Assembly (NCBI GenBank): GCA_021030915.1
Contig: JAGEMR010000028.1
Coordinates: 186,001 to 250,000, forward strand
From: Astrothelium macrocarpum
Lineage: Eukaryota > Ascomycota > Dothideomycetes > Trypetheliales > Trypetheliaceae
Length of the DNA stretch: 64,000 nucleotides
Reading direction: 5' to 3'
Below the pieces are notes generated by a model that was given only the letters and a program-made list of their open reading frames with translations, was not told the origin of the DNA and did no database searches. Numbering within the stretch: the first letter of the stretch is position 1; each line of letters opens with the position of its first letter. The position numbers and the translations under genes are program-made. Of the stretch, positions 11,062-21,673 are shown in pieces.

Positions 11062-14000
11062 ATGGCTGGACTACCAGAGTGGAAATTCAAGCAATTAGCC
11101 GATTATGAACAGAGCAACAAGTTTAGCGATGGTCTTAAAGCCAGTGAAAAACTTCTAAAGAAGTACCCAAACGATGCCAATTTGCTTGTAAGTATTCTTT
11201 CTATGGCATCATGCTATTTATTCGGCCACCTGATGTTGAATAATCATCAGATGCAAAATGCTCGATTCCACTTTCTCACCGGCGATCGGGATCTCTGTCT
11301 CAAGATTCTGAAAGGACTTTGTCATCGTCAACCGCCGATCACAGATGAAGTCACTATTCGGAGACTATACACAATCCTCGCGGCTTCGCTACCCGAGGGA
11401 GATGCACCAAGTACAGCCTCTAGTAACGATCTAACGAAGCTCTGGCAATCGGCAATCGATATTCAATCTGGCAGTAAAGAGAAGCTCTACGATGCCTGGA
11501 TTGAATCGGCCCTGAATCTAGATCGCTGGGAAGACATCCAACAGGCGGTCCAACAGGTATGTACGTTCTCTACGCGGACGGCTCGAGCATGCATTTCGTG
11601 ACTCGTTGTCACCAAAAAGCACACTGTTAAAGCCTTCTATGTAATAAGACTGTGAATCACGAATGTTGACTGCCGCAAGCGACTTGTTTTTCTTCTCTAT
11701 GCTCTGCATATCTCAAGGACTACAGATTTGATCTCCTTCACTTTGTTACATGGCGGGTTATTTTTGGATATATATCTTATCTTTTACATTACAGGAAATA
11801 TTCAAAAGCCGGTTCTGTTCCCAGCCTCTGGATTTAATGCTGATGCATATCGATAGGCACAACGCGCATTTCGAAACCAGGAAAATAAATATCGGTACTA
11901 TTACTTTTGTGGCCTTGTTGCCGGATCAATCGTCTCCAAATCATTACATTTCACAAATCAGCTTAAATCAAAAACCATTGCCACCCTCACATTAAGGCGC
12001 ATGCAAAAGTCTGCTCAGAATACGCTTTCCCCTCCTGCTAATTCTGTCGCTGAATGTCCTATCCAATCTTATACTGAGCTTCAACTCCTTTATCACATTT
12101 ACCTGGCCCAGAATGAGGCAGAAGCCATGTACGATATCATCCGTGATCCAGTCCTTGGCATGCATTCAACGCTTGGGCAAAACGATTGGGATCTCGCCAA
12201 CCAGGCACTTACAGCTTTGAGCCACAAAGGCATGTGGGAGGAACTTAAATCCTACGCAGAGAGCATTCTATTTCAATCAACAGCATCCGGAGATCAGAAT
12301 CAAACATCGACAGGAGCATCACTCGAGACAGGCATCGATACGGGAGCTACGCAAGACTTGGCCCTTTGGAACTGTTACGTAGAGAGCGTTTCACAACTTG
12401 ACAAGCTCGACTCTTTACCATCGGAAACGATGGTGAATGGTCAAGAAGAAGTAGCCGCTAGTCGCGGAAGAGCGTTGGCTAGGTGTAAATTCCTGAGCCA
12501 AAAGCTTGAGTCTTTGGACTTGGATACAAAATCTGAGAAAGAGGATGAGGGATCACACGATCTCGGTCCAACGCTCAAAAATATGCGGCTCGAGGAGAAG
12601 CCACTGCAGCAATCTGGTGAGGGGCTAAGACGGCAAATCGCAGAGGTGTGCGCAGCTACGCTTCAAACGACCAGCCAGACATGGTTCGAAGATATGAAGC
12701 CGTATCTGGAGAAGATGATCGCAGGCGAAAGAGCCCACATAAAGGCCGCAGTAGATGAGCTGGTGAGTTGTGACTTTGGGGGACCCTCATTAACATTTGC
12801 ACACTTTTGTGACCACAGGTTAACATGATGATACAGCGCTCGTCCTTGAGTCCCGCGGTGATCCAGATAATCTCTCTCAAGCTTGATTACTTGTGGTGTG
12901 ACTCCGAGGAGGCCCTGATCGAGCTCATCAAGAATGGGCTACAGCTTGTCAAAGCCGAAGCGCAACACTCTAAGCAATCAGATGAAGTGTTTCTCCTGCC
13001 AGTCATAGGGCTTGTGAAGCTCCATAGCTGGATAAAGAGAGATTCTCATCGATCGCAGACGTGTCTACTCCTCGCATTACGCCTGCTCGAGTTCGTGCGA
13101 GACAGAATCCCAAGTAGCCAGCAAGGTATTGCCTTGACAGTACGTCTGGCCCATTATCTTGGGTTCTGGTCATCTCTGTTGGTCAACTGGGCCAGCCTGG
13201 GGGTCAAGAATGTATTGGTGGATCCTCTCAGCTATCTCATAGTCGAGAGGATATCCACCACACAACCACACGAGCTCCCTCTGTCGTCTTCCAATCGCGC
13301 GAACCCTACTATGCGAGACCCGAGAAAGCTTCTTGAGTCGATTCTGAGGGAAGACGCGAGAAGCGACTCCCAACTACTTGAATCCATCCAACAAGCCTTC
13401 CGGACGGGTAGCTGGCACACTGTCTCCGATCTTCAAAATGCTCGCAAGCGTCTGAATTGCGGCATCGCTCATCGTACCACAACCCTCGAACTTCGACGCA
13501 TCCTACGCCTCAGAGACGAGAGTTATGGCAGCGTTGGCACAGGTGACGTTGGCCTCAATGGATACTCCAGTTCTAATATGACGGACAGTCGAGACATGAA
13601 TGCCCTTCTCAATTATGAGCCATCGGGAGGAAAAACTTTTCAAGAACTCTTATCCAATGGACCCACGACTAGCGTACACTGGGTCAGTTTTCACGCAATG
13701 ATAGACGAGACGGACTGCATCCTATCCGAACAAATGTCGAAAAGGCTAGGCGGACATCATCGTGGGGAATATTGGGATCAAATTGAAGATGGGCAGGAGG
13801 CATTTCGAGCAGAGCTTACCGAATCCGAATTTGCATCAATGCCGGTTTGGTTAGCGATTCATACAACTGGGGTCCACATTGATAAAGGCCTGAAGGAGCC
13901 AGCCGTGCTTGCTGAACATTTAAAAAAAGTAATGCAAAGCCTGGATGATTACATGCCCGCATCGACTCGTTGTATCGTGCACGTTGATGAGAAACCTCTT

Positions 14001-14378
14001 CTCCCGGACTCTGGCCGCTTACAGACGCTTTATATTGATCTTGAGCTCTTCAAAGCTTGCAGCAAACTCGTTTCGTTCGTCAAGAAGAAAAGCAAAAACA
14101 ACAAGCAAGCGGATGAATATGTTCAAGCAATTAAAAAGAGAGCAGAGAAGGCTCATGATGGAAACGTGGTATTCGTACAACATTGGGTGGAGAAGCTTGT
14201 AGGCTATGATTTGGCGGAGCAGCTGCGTGGAAATGAACTTGGGGCATTGGTTGGTGAGGCGCTTGGTGATCCAAAGCTCGAGGTCAAGAGCAGGGAGTAC
14301 ATTAAAGACGCTATACATGCATTGAAAAGCTGGCTGGGATTTGGTGAAAAAGCGAAAAAGGCATTGGCGAGGTCTTAG
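11062..14378 (+). CDS. MDM20: NatB N-terminal acetyltransferase auxiliary subunit Mdm20/Naa25
   Basis: 965 aa from exons 11062-11187, 11251-11556, 11857-12762 and 12819-14378; all joins keep frame. The N-terminal TPR-like repeats (DGLKASEKLLKKYPNDANLL) and KYRYYYF after exon 3 opens match the Mdm20/Naa25 pattern, as does WFEDMKPYLEKM in the middle and the LGVKNVLVDPLSYLIVERI region that follows. Total length fits the family (about 900-1000 aa). With the catalytic Naa20 subunit it acetylates N-termini beginning Met-Asp/Glu/Asn/Gln and supports tropomyosin-actin function. Intron 1 is 63 bp and stop-free in frame, so retention would insert 21 residues. Intron 2 is 300 bp, long for this window. 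Identification rests on recalled family pattern, not alignment. Confidence 0.75.
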
Positions 14379-14663
14379 ACTAAAAGAGATACCCCTTGCT
14401 TTCTGGCTATTTCTTTGGAAATGCATCAGCAAACTTCAAAAATGGTTTGTGAGACACTCATCTAAATCGTAATCGTGACGTGAGCCATCAGAAACAGACA
14501 ACATATTGCGTAGCAAACCCCCAAACTTCCAGTGGAAAGGTCTCTCAGCCAAATTTTGCTGCTGAAGATGTTAATCTAACCTGGACGACAGATCGACTGC
14601 AATCTACGAGACACCTCAGAATTCAATTGGGGCTCACCCTAATACATCATCCCCCAATACCCC

Positions 14664-15462
14664 CTATTTTATCACGACCAAGCAAAACCCATCATAATTC
14701 TTCTCCCCGACCGTCTGCATCACCACCCCATCCATCCTCTCATCCCTCCCCACCTCCTCCACCAATCTCCTCACACCCACCACCGACGAATGCTCCCGCC
14801 ACGCCGGATCCACCAGCTTGCCCCTCCTCACGATATTATCCACCACCGCCGTCGCCCCGCGCTCCGCCATGCCCGCAAACGCATCCAGATACGGCCAATT
14901 ATTCTCCTTATCGGCATCGATAAACGCAAACCCAAACCGCGGCCGCTTGCCCGCTCGCACCTCCTCCGCCAGCGCCGCCAGCACGTCCACGCCGCGGCCC
15001 AGCAGCACGTCGACGCGCTCGCTCAGCCCGGCGTACGCGATGTTCGCGCGCGCCACCTCCGCGTGCTTTGCGTCCACCTCCACGGTTGTGAGATGGAGCC
15101 CGGGGTTCAGGCTTGCCACCCAGATCGCTGTGTACCCGCCCAAGGTGCCGACTTCGAGCGCGGTGGTGGCGCGCGACGTGCGGCATTGCAGCGCGATGTA
15201 CTTGCCGAGGTTCGGGTAGGTGGAGATGTCTGGGAGGTTGTGGGCGCGCGAGGTGGCGAGGGCGTGGGCGAGCGCGTCGGTGTTGGGTGCGCTGGACGGG
15301 TGCAGGTGTGAGAAGGTGTAGGAGTCGACTTCGGTCCAGCGGTCGTCGTGTTCCTGAGGGAAATGTTAGTGAGAGGGTTTGGAGCAAAGGGGAGATGGGG
15401 GTTGTTTCGATTGGGGGACTCACGTAGTTGTTGGAGTTTTGGAAATTGTTTGGGGCTGCCAT
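14664..15462 (-). CDS. SAM-dependent O-methyltransferase, caffeoyl-CoA OMT family
   Basis: 242 aa; exon 1 15462-15424 (13 codons), 70-bp intron, exon 2 15353-14664. Family features in order: the SAM-binding glycine motif ALEVGTLGGYTAIWVA, acidic VEVDAKHAEVARANI, FAFIDADKENNWPYLDAF with the metal-binding Asp residues of the cation-dependent class I OMTs, and VVDNIVRRGKLVDP. The C-terminus KNYDGFCLVVIK is canonical. These enzymes methylate catechol-type hydroxyls of small molecules using Mg2+/Ca2+; the fungal substrates are mostly unknown. Exon 2 is far more GC-rich than its neighbours and its codon endings shift from C to G along the gene (see findings). No neighbouring pathway genes. Confidence 0.9.
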
Positions 15463-16855
15463 GGTTTTGTTTGGAGGTGTGTTATGTGAATTGAGAAATA
15501 GGAAGTGATGGTGTAAAGGGCCCTAACTTTTATTTTTGCACTGAAACAACAAATCAGAAAATTTAGAAGGCTTATAGTTGATAGTTATATTTCTTTATTC
15601 GGCCGAATAGATTGGTTTCCGAAATTTTAAATCCGATCCGAATTTCTAAAACCGATGAGTTCTATAGAGTGAGCCAGTGAGTCATGCTTAATGCATCATT
15701 TATCATCTGTTGAGAATGTAGTCCAGGCAACTACATGCAGATTTTACAGAGTCATTTTCAAAGATAAACGAACGATGGGTATTTCAAAGTAATGCTTGTG
15801 ACTCAAAAAAGGACTTAATGCGTCAAGTGTTGTCAGAGAGTAAGAACTTGATTACGTCTGACTAAGTCGCGGAGCAAGCAGTGCTACAAAAAAGAAAGTC
15901 ATCGTTTCGATTATTTCTAACAGTGTTTGTGTGTTTTTGCGGATCCTCCAAGACGTTTGTGGTTCTGATTACGTCTCTTTCGATCGAAACGGTTGAAGTT
16001 TGCAAAGACGGAGGCGCGAAGAGCGGGGTGGGCAAAAGAAGATCATGAAAGGGACAGCTTGGCGGTTGTGGCTGTTTCATGAGACACTCGACAAGCAGCC
16101 ACGCCTACCGTTCTCCTGAGGCAGCCTCCCACACGAACAGAAATCCATTGTAACCATCATTGACTGGAAGCATTTGTACGCGGGTTCAGACGGACAGCTG
16201 CAGGTTGGTGGGGTTGTCAATGAGGTGTAGAGAGATTGGGTAGATGATCGACAACAAGTTTATTGATAGACCTGGAGAGCATGTCGATCTCGGAGGATTG
16301 GCTAACCGTTCACAGCAATCTCGATTTCCTACTGTTCGTGAGACCATCGGTGCTGTGCTTGTTTTCCAAGGCAGCCAGGCGAGCATGACAGTGACGACAC
16401 TTGTCGCCTACCTGCTTTATGGCAAAAAGAAAAGAAGGCTCGCACGGGCGTACAGTGAAGACAAGGTTTGCAAATGACTTCATGCTTCAGATTCTGTGGG
16501 CGCAGGACCGGTGGCATGTGGTCCAATGGAAGCGCGTGGGATGGGTTGGGAGACGGAATTAGCTCCCGTTTTAAGGTGGATGGAGAGCGACACCCAGCCA
16601 CTTCCCTCAGTGTCACTGCCAGCCTCCTGGCTCGTTGGAACAGGTGCTATCTCTGGACTCCTCGATCATAGATATTCAGGCATCCGCCCTCCTCGCTCGC
16701 ATGCGAATCATCAGACCGTCCCGCTGCTCTGTGTGCCGCATTCGTGGATGGAAATTGTCATTGTTGTTGTATCATTATTCGATCATTGTTCGCACGGCCC
16801 CCCACCAATGCGCGTGTCGACCAGGACGTGCCCCTGAGCGCAACTCCAGCTATCC
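15463..16855. other. 1.4-kb intergenic between O-methyltransferase and TBC gene
   Basis: Divergent upstream region. Several short overlapping frames near 16470-16840 on both strands, none with recognisable domains; likely the promoter and 5' UTR of the TBC-domain gene. Confidence 0.5.
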
Positions 16856-19415
16856 ATGGCGCTTTCTATGCCTGCCGAACACCATACTCATCTTGCGCCT
16901 CAACTCCCTCCTGGCCAATTTCCTCTTCCCCGGCCTGGCATCCCGCATCCTTATGCCCATCTGTCCCCAGCGGACTCCATTGACCATGTACCAAGTAAAC
17001 AATCTTTGAACCGCCACTACTTTCTCCACGCTGCTGCTCCCATTGCCATCCCCAGGCGCCGACCACATACACGCTCCCTCACGGCTTCAATGGCTGTTGC
17101 AACCATGATTATGCCCGAAGATACCCTTCCCAGTTCTCCGCCCGAGCTTACAGATTCACGTTCATCCAAATCATCTTCTTACAATTCTTCCATTCTCTCC
17201 GATTCCACTGCTGAAGACGCCAATCATTTTGAAGACATTGCTCTGGAGGACGTGCAGGAACCTGTCCAACCAGAAATCTACCATACACGCAGACTCAGCA
17301 GTAGCAAGCGCTCTCCACCACGGAAGAACATGGCTCAGATATCACAACAACAATCAAGAGCTGCCCGCGGAGCTCCGCATATCACAACTGGCCTAAGAGA
17401 CTTGACCAATTCAACACGACCAAAATATCCGAGCCTGCAGGGTCAGGTTAACAGTGCGGTACATGATCAACCATCACTCAATCCTCCAAATGGAAGACCG
17501 ATGCGCCGTGGTTTCACCAGCCCATCATCACCTTCTCTTCCAACTATGCTCGGATCTGGTACCCGATCACGTTCTCCTTCTCCGACTCCCGCAAACCATC
17601 TTCACCCTTCGTCCCGAACCCTTCCCCATCGCATTCACACACATTCTCCCGGTCAGAGATTCGCCCCTCGGCGGCAGTCATGGCAACCTACTCGAAAGTC
17701 GGTGAAGGAATTGGAAGCCGAGTGCCACGATTCAGACGAAGAGGTTCCAGAAGATGCCGTTATACACAACGTTCCTCTTTCGCCTCGCATCAGCCAACGG
17801 TCTGCTACTCCAAGTCCAGAGCGGCCCAGTCCTTTTTCTGCAGCGTATAGTGAAAACTATCGCCAACAGGGAAAGCCTCCGTCTGTTCCTGCTGCACCAG
17901 CGAGTAGGGAACCCTCACCCCATTCCACTGGCGAACCAAGCTCGTCTCGTAGCTTGCCTCCTGCCATAACCGAACATATCCCTACATTTCCACCTCCTCG
18001 TTCGAAATCCTGGAATATTGCCATGTCAGACCTCTCTAAAGAGGCTCAAGAACTCAGCATTGCTCTTGAAACCCATGCTGAAGAACTCACGCTTTCTCGG
18101 CGATCTTCAAATGCAGTGTCTGAATACCAAGACGGTCGCAATGATTTGAATCTGCACCGGGCGAAGACTGCCTCCACCGTTGAATTACCCCCTGTCCGTA
18201 AGGGTAATATCATGATTGATCCGCTACCAATCAGCAAAGAAAAGGAGGCTGTCTTGACCCGAACCAGACCTTCTTGGCTACCCCCTAAGAATCAGAAAGA
18301 AGAAAAGAAGCACCTAAAAGAATACCAGAAGATGATGGCACAGTCGGCTGAGATGGACCGTCGAAAAGCTGCCAAGCTGGAAGTAGCACAACAAAATCTG
18401 GCTGAGCAGCGAAACACTGTGGAGAAGATTTGGGAAACACATGTGCTTCCAAATTGGGCCCAGGTGATCAGGGACAGAAAGACACGTGAGTTGTGGTGGA
18501 AAGGAGTGGCACCTAGAGCAAGAGGAGAGGTCTGGCAACGAGCGATAGGAAACGAACTGGGATTGAATGACGCAAGTTACGAAAAGGCCCTGGCACGAGC
18601 GCAGGCGATGGAGAAGGAATTGAGCGCTGCTGGTGAGGAAGAAGCCGCAAAGAAGAGTGAGTGTAAATGGTTCAAAGCAATCAAACGGGATGCGGCACAT
18701 GCATTCCCTGAACTTCGAATCTTCCAGCAAGGGAGTCCGTTACATGACGATCTTGTAAAGGTACTAATGGCGTATGCCATGTATCGGAATGACCTGGGAT
18801 ACGTCTACGGCACTCATGTGAGTTTGTTGCTTCTCCAACAAAATTCCTGACGCTAATCTTTTCTTCCTATAGCTCCCCGCTGCACTGCTACTCCTAACGC
18901 TTCCATCTCCTGCCACCGTCTTCATCTCGTTGGCCAATTTACTAAACCGGCCTCTCGCCCTCGCACACCTTCTCCCCGATCCCGGCGCTTTAGCTCGCGC
19001 TTACAGTCTTGTCCTTTCCACCCTTTCCTACAAGCTACCTCGACTCTACCAACACCTCACAAATCCCAATCTCGGACTCCACTCAGAAGAGTGGATTGAT
19101 CCCATGCTCCGAAGCCTCTTCTGTACCCATCTTGGTGTCGATCAAGTCAGCCGGCTATGGGATGTCTACGTCTTCGAAGGCGATGGAGTCTTGATTCGAG
19201 CCGTGGTCGGATGCTTGACCAAGCTGGAGGGCAAGCTCTATGGCGACAAAGATGAGATCTTGAAATTTCTTGGTTGGCCGAATCCCAATGTTTTTGCGGA
19301 TGACGAGCAGTCATCGCGGCCGTGGGATGTTGGGAATGAGGAAGAATTCATGATGGCAGTACGAGAAGCCGGAAAGGTTGAGGCGGATGGTGCCCGCTCG
19401 CCTCTCCCTACTTAA
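16856..19415 (+). CDS. TBC (Rab-GAP) domain protein with degenerate catalytic motifs
   Basis: 834 aa; exons 16856-18817 and 18873-19415 with a 55-bp intron (branch GCTAAT). Residues 1-480 are disordered, Ser/Pro/Arg-rich. A coiled-coil-like stretch (KEYQKMMAQSAEMDRRKAAK) precedes a C-terminal TBC domain beginning at WWKGVAPRARGEVWQRAIG. The domain aligns by eye with the TBC1D12/14 type (FPELRIFQQGSPLHDDLVKV, RLWDVYVFEGDGVLIRAV). In canonical TBC GAPs the arginine finger lies in IxxDxxR and a glutamine finger in YxQ; here these read IKRDAAH and YVYGT, so both catalytic residues are replaced (His and Tyr). It probably binds a Rab without stimulating GTP hydrolysis, but that is inference. Confidence 0.88.
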
Positions 19416-19703
19416 TCGTAATGATTTGTTTTATCCCCTTTCGAGGGAGGAGGACTGTACAGTGTCAGTACATATTGTGTATAATACGGCCCTGATGGAG
19501 ACATTCACTGTCCAGTGTGCCTTTTGGAATACGACTTGTTTCGGAACGAGTGCAGATGCGTTCTTCTTGTCATTCCCATTCTTCTATCTCAGTATTGATT
19601 AACGGATATCACATGCACGAGTATGCAATTTGTACATAACGACAATCCACGAGCTTCATACAATGAATCCAAACACATTCCTTCCCCATCAGCTCTCAAC
19701 CCA

Positions 19704-20762
19704 TCACAACCTCGCCCTACTCAACCTCCTCAACACATCCTCCGCCTCCCCCCTCACCTCCTCCACCACCTCCTTCGCCCCCCGCACCTCCCTCACCAAC
19801 CCCACTCCCGTCCCCGCATACGTCGTCAACCGCCCAGTCCCCTCCGCCCACCCATCCTCTTTCCCCTCCATCTCCCTCTCCTCCATCTCCACATACAGCC
19901 TCTTATTCTCCTCCATCCCCACCCCAGACTCCCTATCCCACCAACTCCGATTCACCACCCCCTTTCCCCCATACTCCTCCGGCCACCCAATCGTCCCCCT
20001 CAACACATCATACAACCCCGTCCGCCTCGTCACCACCCCACCATCCCGCGCCCTCACCACCGCAGCCCGATACCCCGCCGCCACATTCGCCTCGGGCGTC
20101 GCCAACAACCGCGTCCCCAACACGGCCCCGGCGGCCCCCAACGTCAAACACGCCGCCACGCCCCTCCCATCGACCACGCCACCGGCAGCCACGACCACGG
20201 GCATCGCGATCCCCAGCTCGTCCGCGCACAGCTGACGCACGCCGTCCAGCACCTCCGGCAGCAGCGCCACGATCCCCGCACCATGCGTCAAGCCATGCCC
20301 GCCCGCATCCGCGCCCTGCACGACGAGCACGTCCGGGCGCACGGCGCGGACAGCCGCGAGCGCGTCGCGGACACAGCCGACCTGCACCCAGATCTTGGTG
20401 GCGCCGTGGGTGAGCTGCCGGGTCTGCGCGGCCCAGGGGACGAGGGTGGCGAAGTCGTTGTGGGCGGGCGCGAAGAGCCAGAGCGCGGCGGGGAAGGGCG
20501 GGTGCGTGGCGAGGGTGTGCAGGAAGGAGGGGAGGGAGGCGTTGAATGCCAGGATGCCGATGCCGAGGGGGAGCGTTGGGGTGTTGGTGGGGAAGGGGTG
20601 GGTGGTGAGGAGGTGGTGGGCAGAGGTGAGGAATTGCGGGAGCAAGGAGAGGGTGCTGCCTGCGCCGATGAAGCCGATGCCGCCTGCGGGGTGTTAGTGT
20701 GGGGGAGGAGGGGATGGTTGGGGGGGGGGGGGGGGGGGGGCGGGGGGGGGGGGGGGGTGGGT

Positions 20763-20809
<47 letters not shown>

Positions 20810-20920
20810 ACCTGCGCGAGAGACTTCGATGGCGAGGGAGGCGAGGGAGATGAGGCGCATGGGGGCGCCGATGATGAGGGGGGTTTTAATCCATGGGTAT
20901 TCTTTTTGAAGCTGATCCAT
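19704..20920 (-). CDS. Nitronate monooxygenase (2-nitropropane dioxygenase family)
   Basis: 362 aa; exon 1 20920-20812, intron 20811-20684 (128 bp), exon 2 20683-19704. FMN-dependent TIM-barrel family that oxidises alkyl nitronates. Visible: KTPLIIGAPM at the N-terminus, GGIGFIGAGS formed across the splice junction, VLVVQGADAGGHG, and the phosphate-binding VVVAAGGVVDGRGVAACLTLGAAGAVLGTRLL split here for clarity into the PVVVAAGG and GAVLGTRLL parts. The C-terminal 120 residues are a family-typical lid region. The intron is filled by a poly-C (coding strand) tract, described separately. Codon endings change from C-rich (5') to G-rich (3'). A cytosolic detoxification role is the usual view; substrate not provable here. 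Confidence 0.9.
20720..20808. repeat. 89-bp near-pure poly(G)/poly(C) tract inside an intron
   Basis: Runs of 21 G (20720-20740), 16 G (20742-20757) and 46 G (20763-20808), interrupted only by C at 20741, T at 20758 with GGG after it, and T at 20762. On the coding (minus) strand this is a C-tract that begins right after the 5' splice site of the nitronate monooxygenase intron. It could form a G-quadruplex/i-motif; exact length may be affected by sequencing. Confidence 0.95.
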
Positions 20921-21673
20921 TGTAGAGAGGAGGGAGAGTGTGGGAAAGGGGAGCGTGGTGGGGCATGGTGGAGAATTGATGGAGAGAAATAATCCGAGTT
21001 TAGACGTAATGGCCGAGGTGGATCAGCGGAAGATGATTATTACCCATGTCCGTGTCAGAGAGACGCTTAGTAGTAAAGAGCGGTGTCGTCTCGGAAATAA
21101 AGATAGTAAAACACATTATTGCAGTCCATGACTTGGATGGCTGATTATTAGTAGCACGTGAAAGCGTGCCGATACATTTTTAAGGTCAAGTGGCTGGTCA
21201 CAAGCAATTCATCTCTAGTTTAAGCGATCGCTCGTTTAGGTATAGTCGCCGCTGCTGCTTTGAACGTCAACAGAATAATCGGCAGTCGTTTTCCTCTTTG
21301 CACTCGCTTTTATATTCCTGCTTTCTAGTCGTCTCTTTTGTTTTGCTATGACTTCCAGTTATACCGTAATAATTTAAACGTAGTGTGAAAATTAATCTCT
21401 TTCATTTCCTCTCTTCACTAGTTCGTCGTCTCTTTAAAAACCAGATAGTTCCCACACAGATGGGCAGCCTTGAGAATTTCAGCCTCACTGCGCCGCGCAC
21501 TCCTGCACACCGGTCTTTTTAACTTCCAGCACAACCAATTCATGAACTATTCACAGCTAGACGCTTATGCTAACGAAAGACAAATTCACGGCATCGTGAC
21601 ATTCACAAAGCATTGAAGTCGAAGGTAGAAATCTGCGCCAGCACACCTCACGGCTCCCGCGTCTTTGAAAGCG
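20921..21673. other. Intergenic, divergent promoter of nitronate monooxygenase and P450
   Basis: AT-rich, with several oligo-T/C stretches between 21290 and 21530. No gene seen. Confidence 0.5.

Noticed and set aside
19623..20909. Long plus-strand open frames (about 430 and 200 codons) opposite the nitronate monooxygenase
   Set aside because: Their His/Pro- and Gly-rich translations simply mirror the skewed GC-rich DNA and the poly-G tract; the minus strand encodes a full enzyme.
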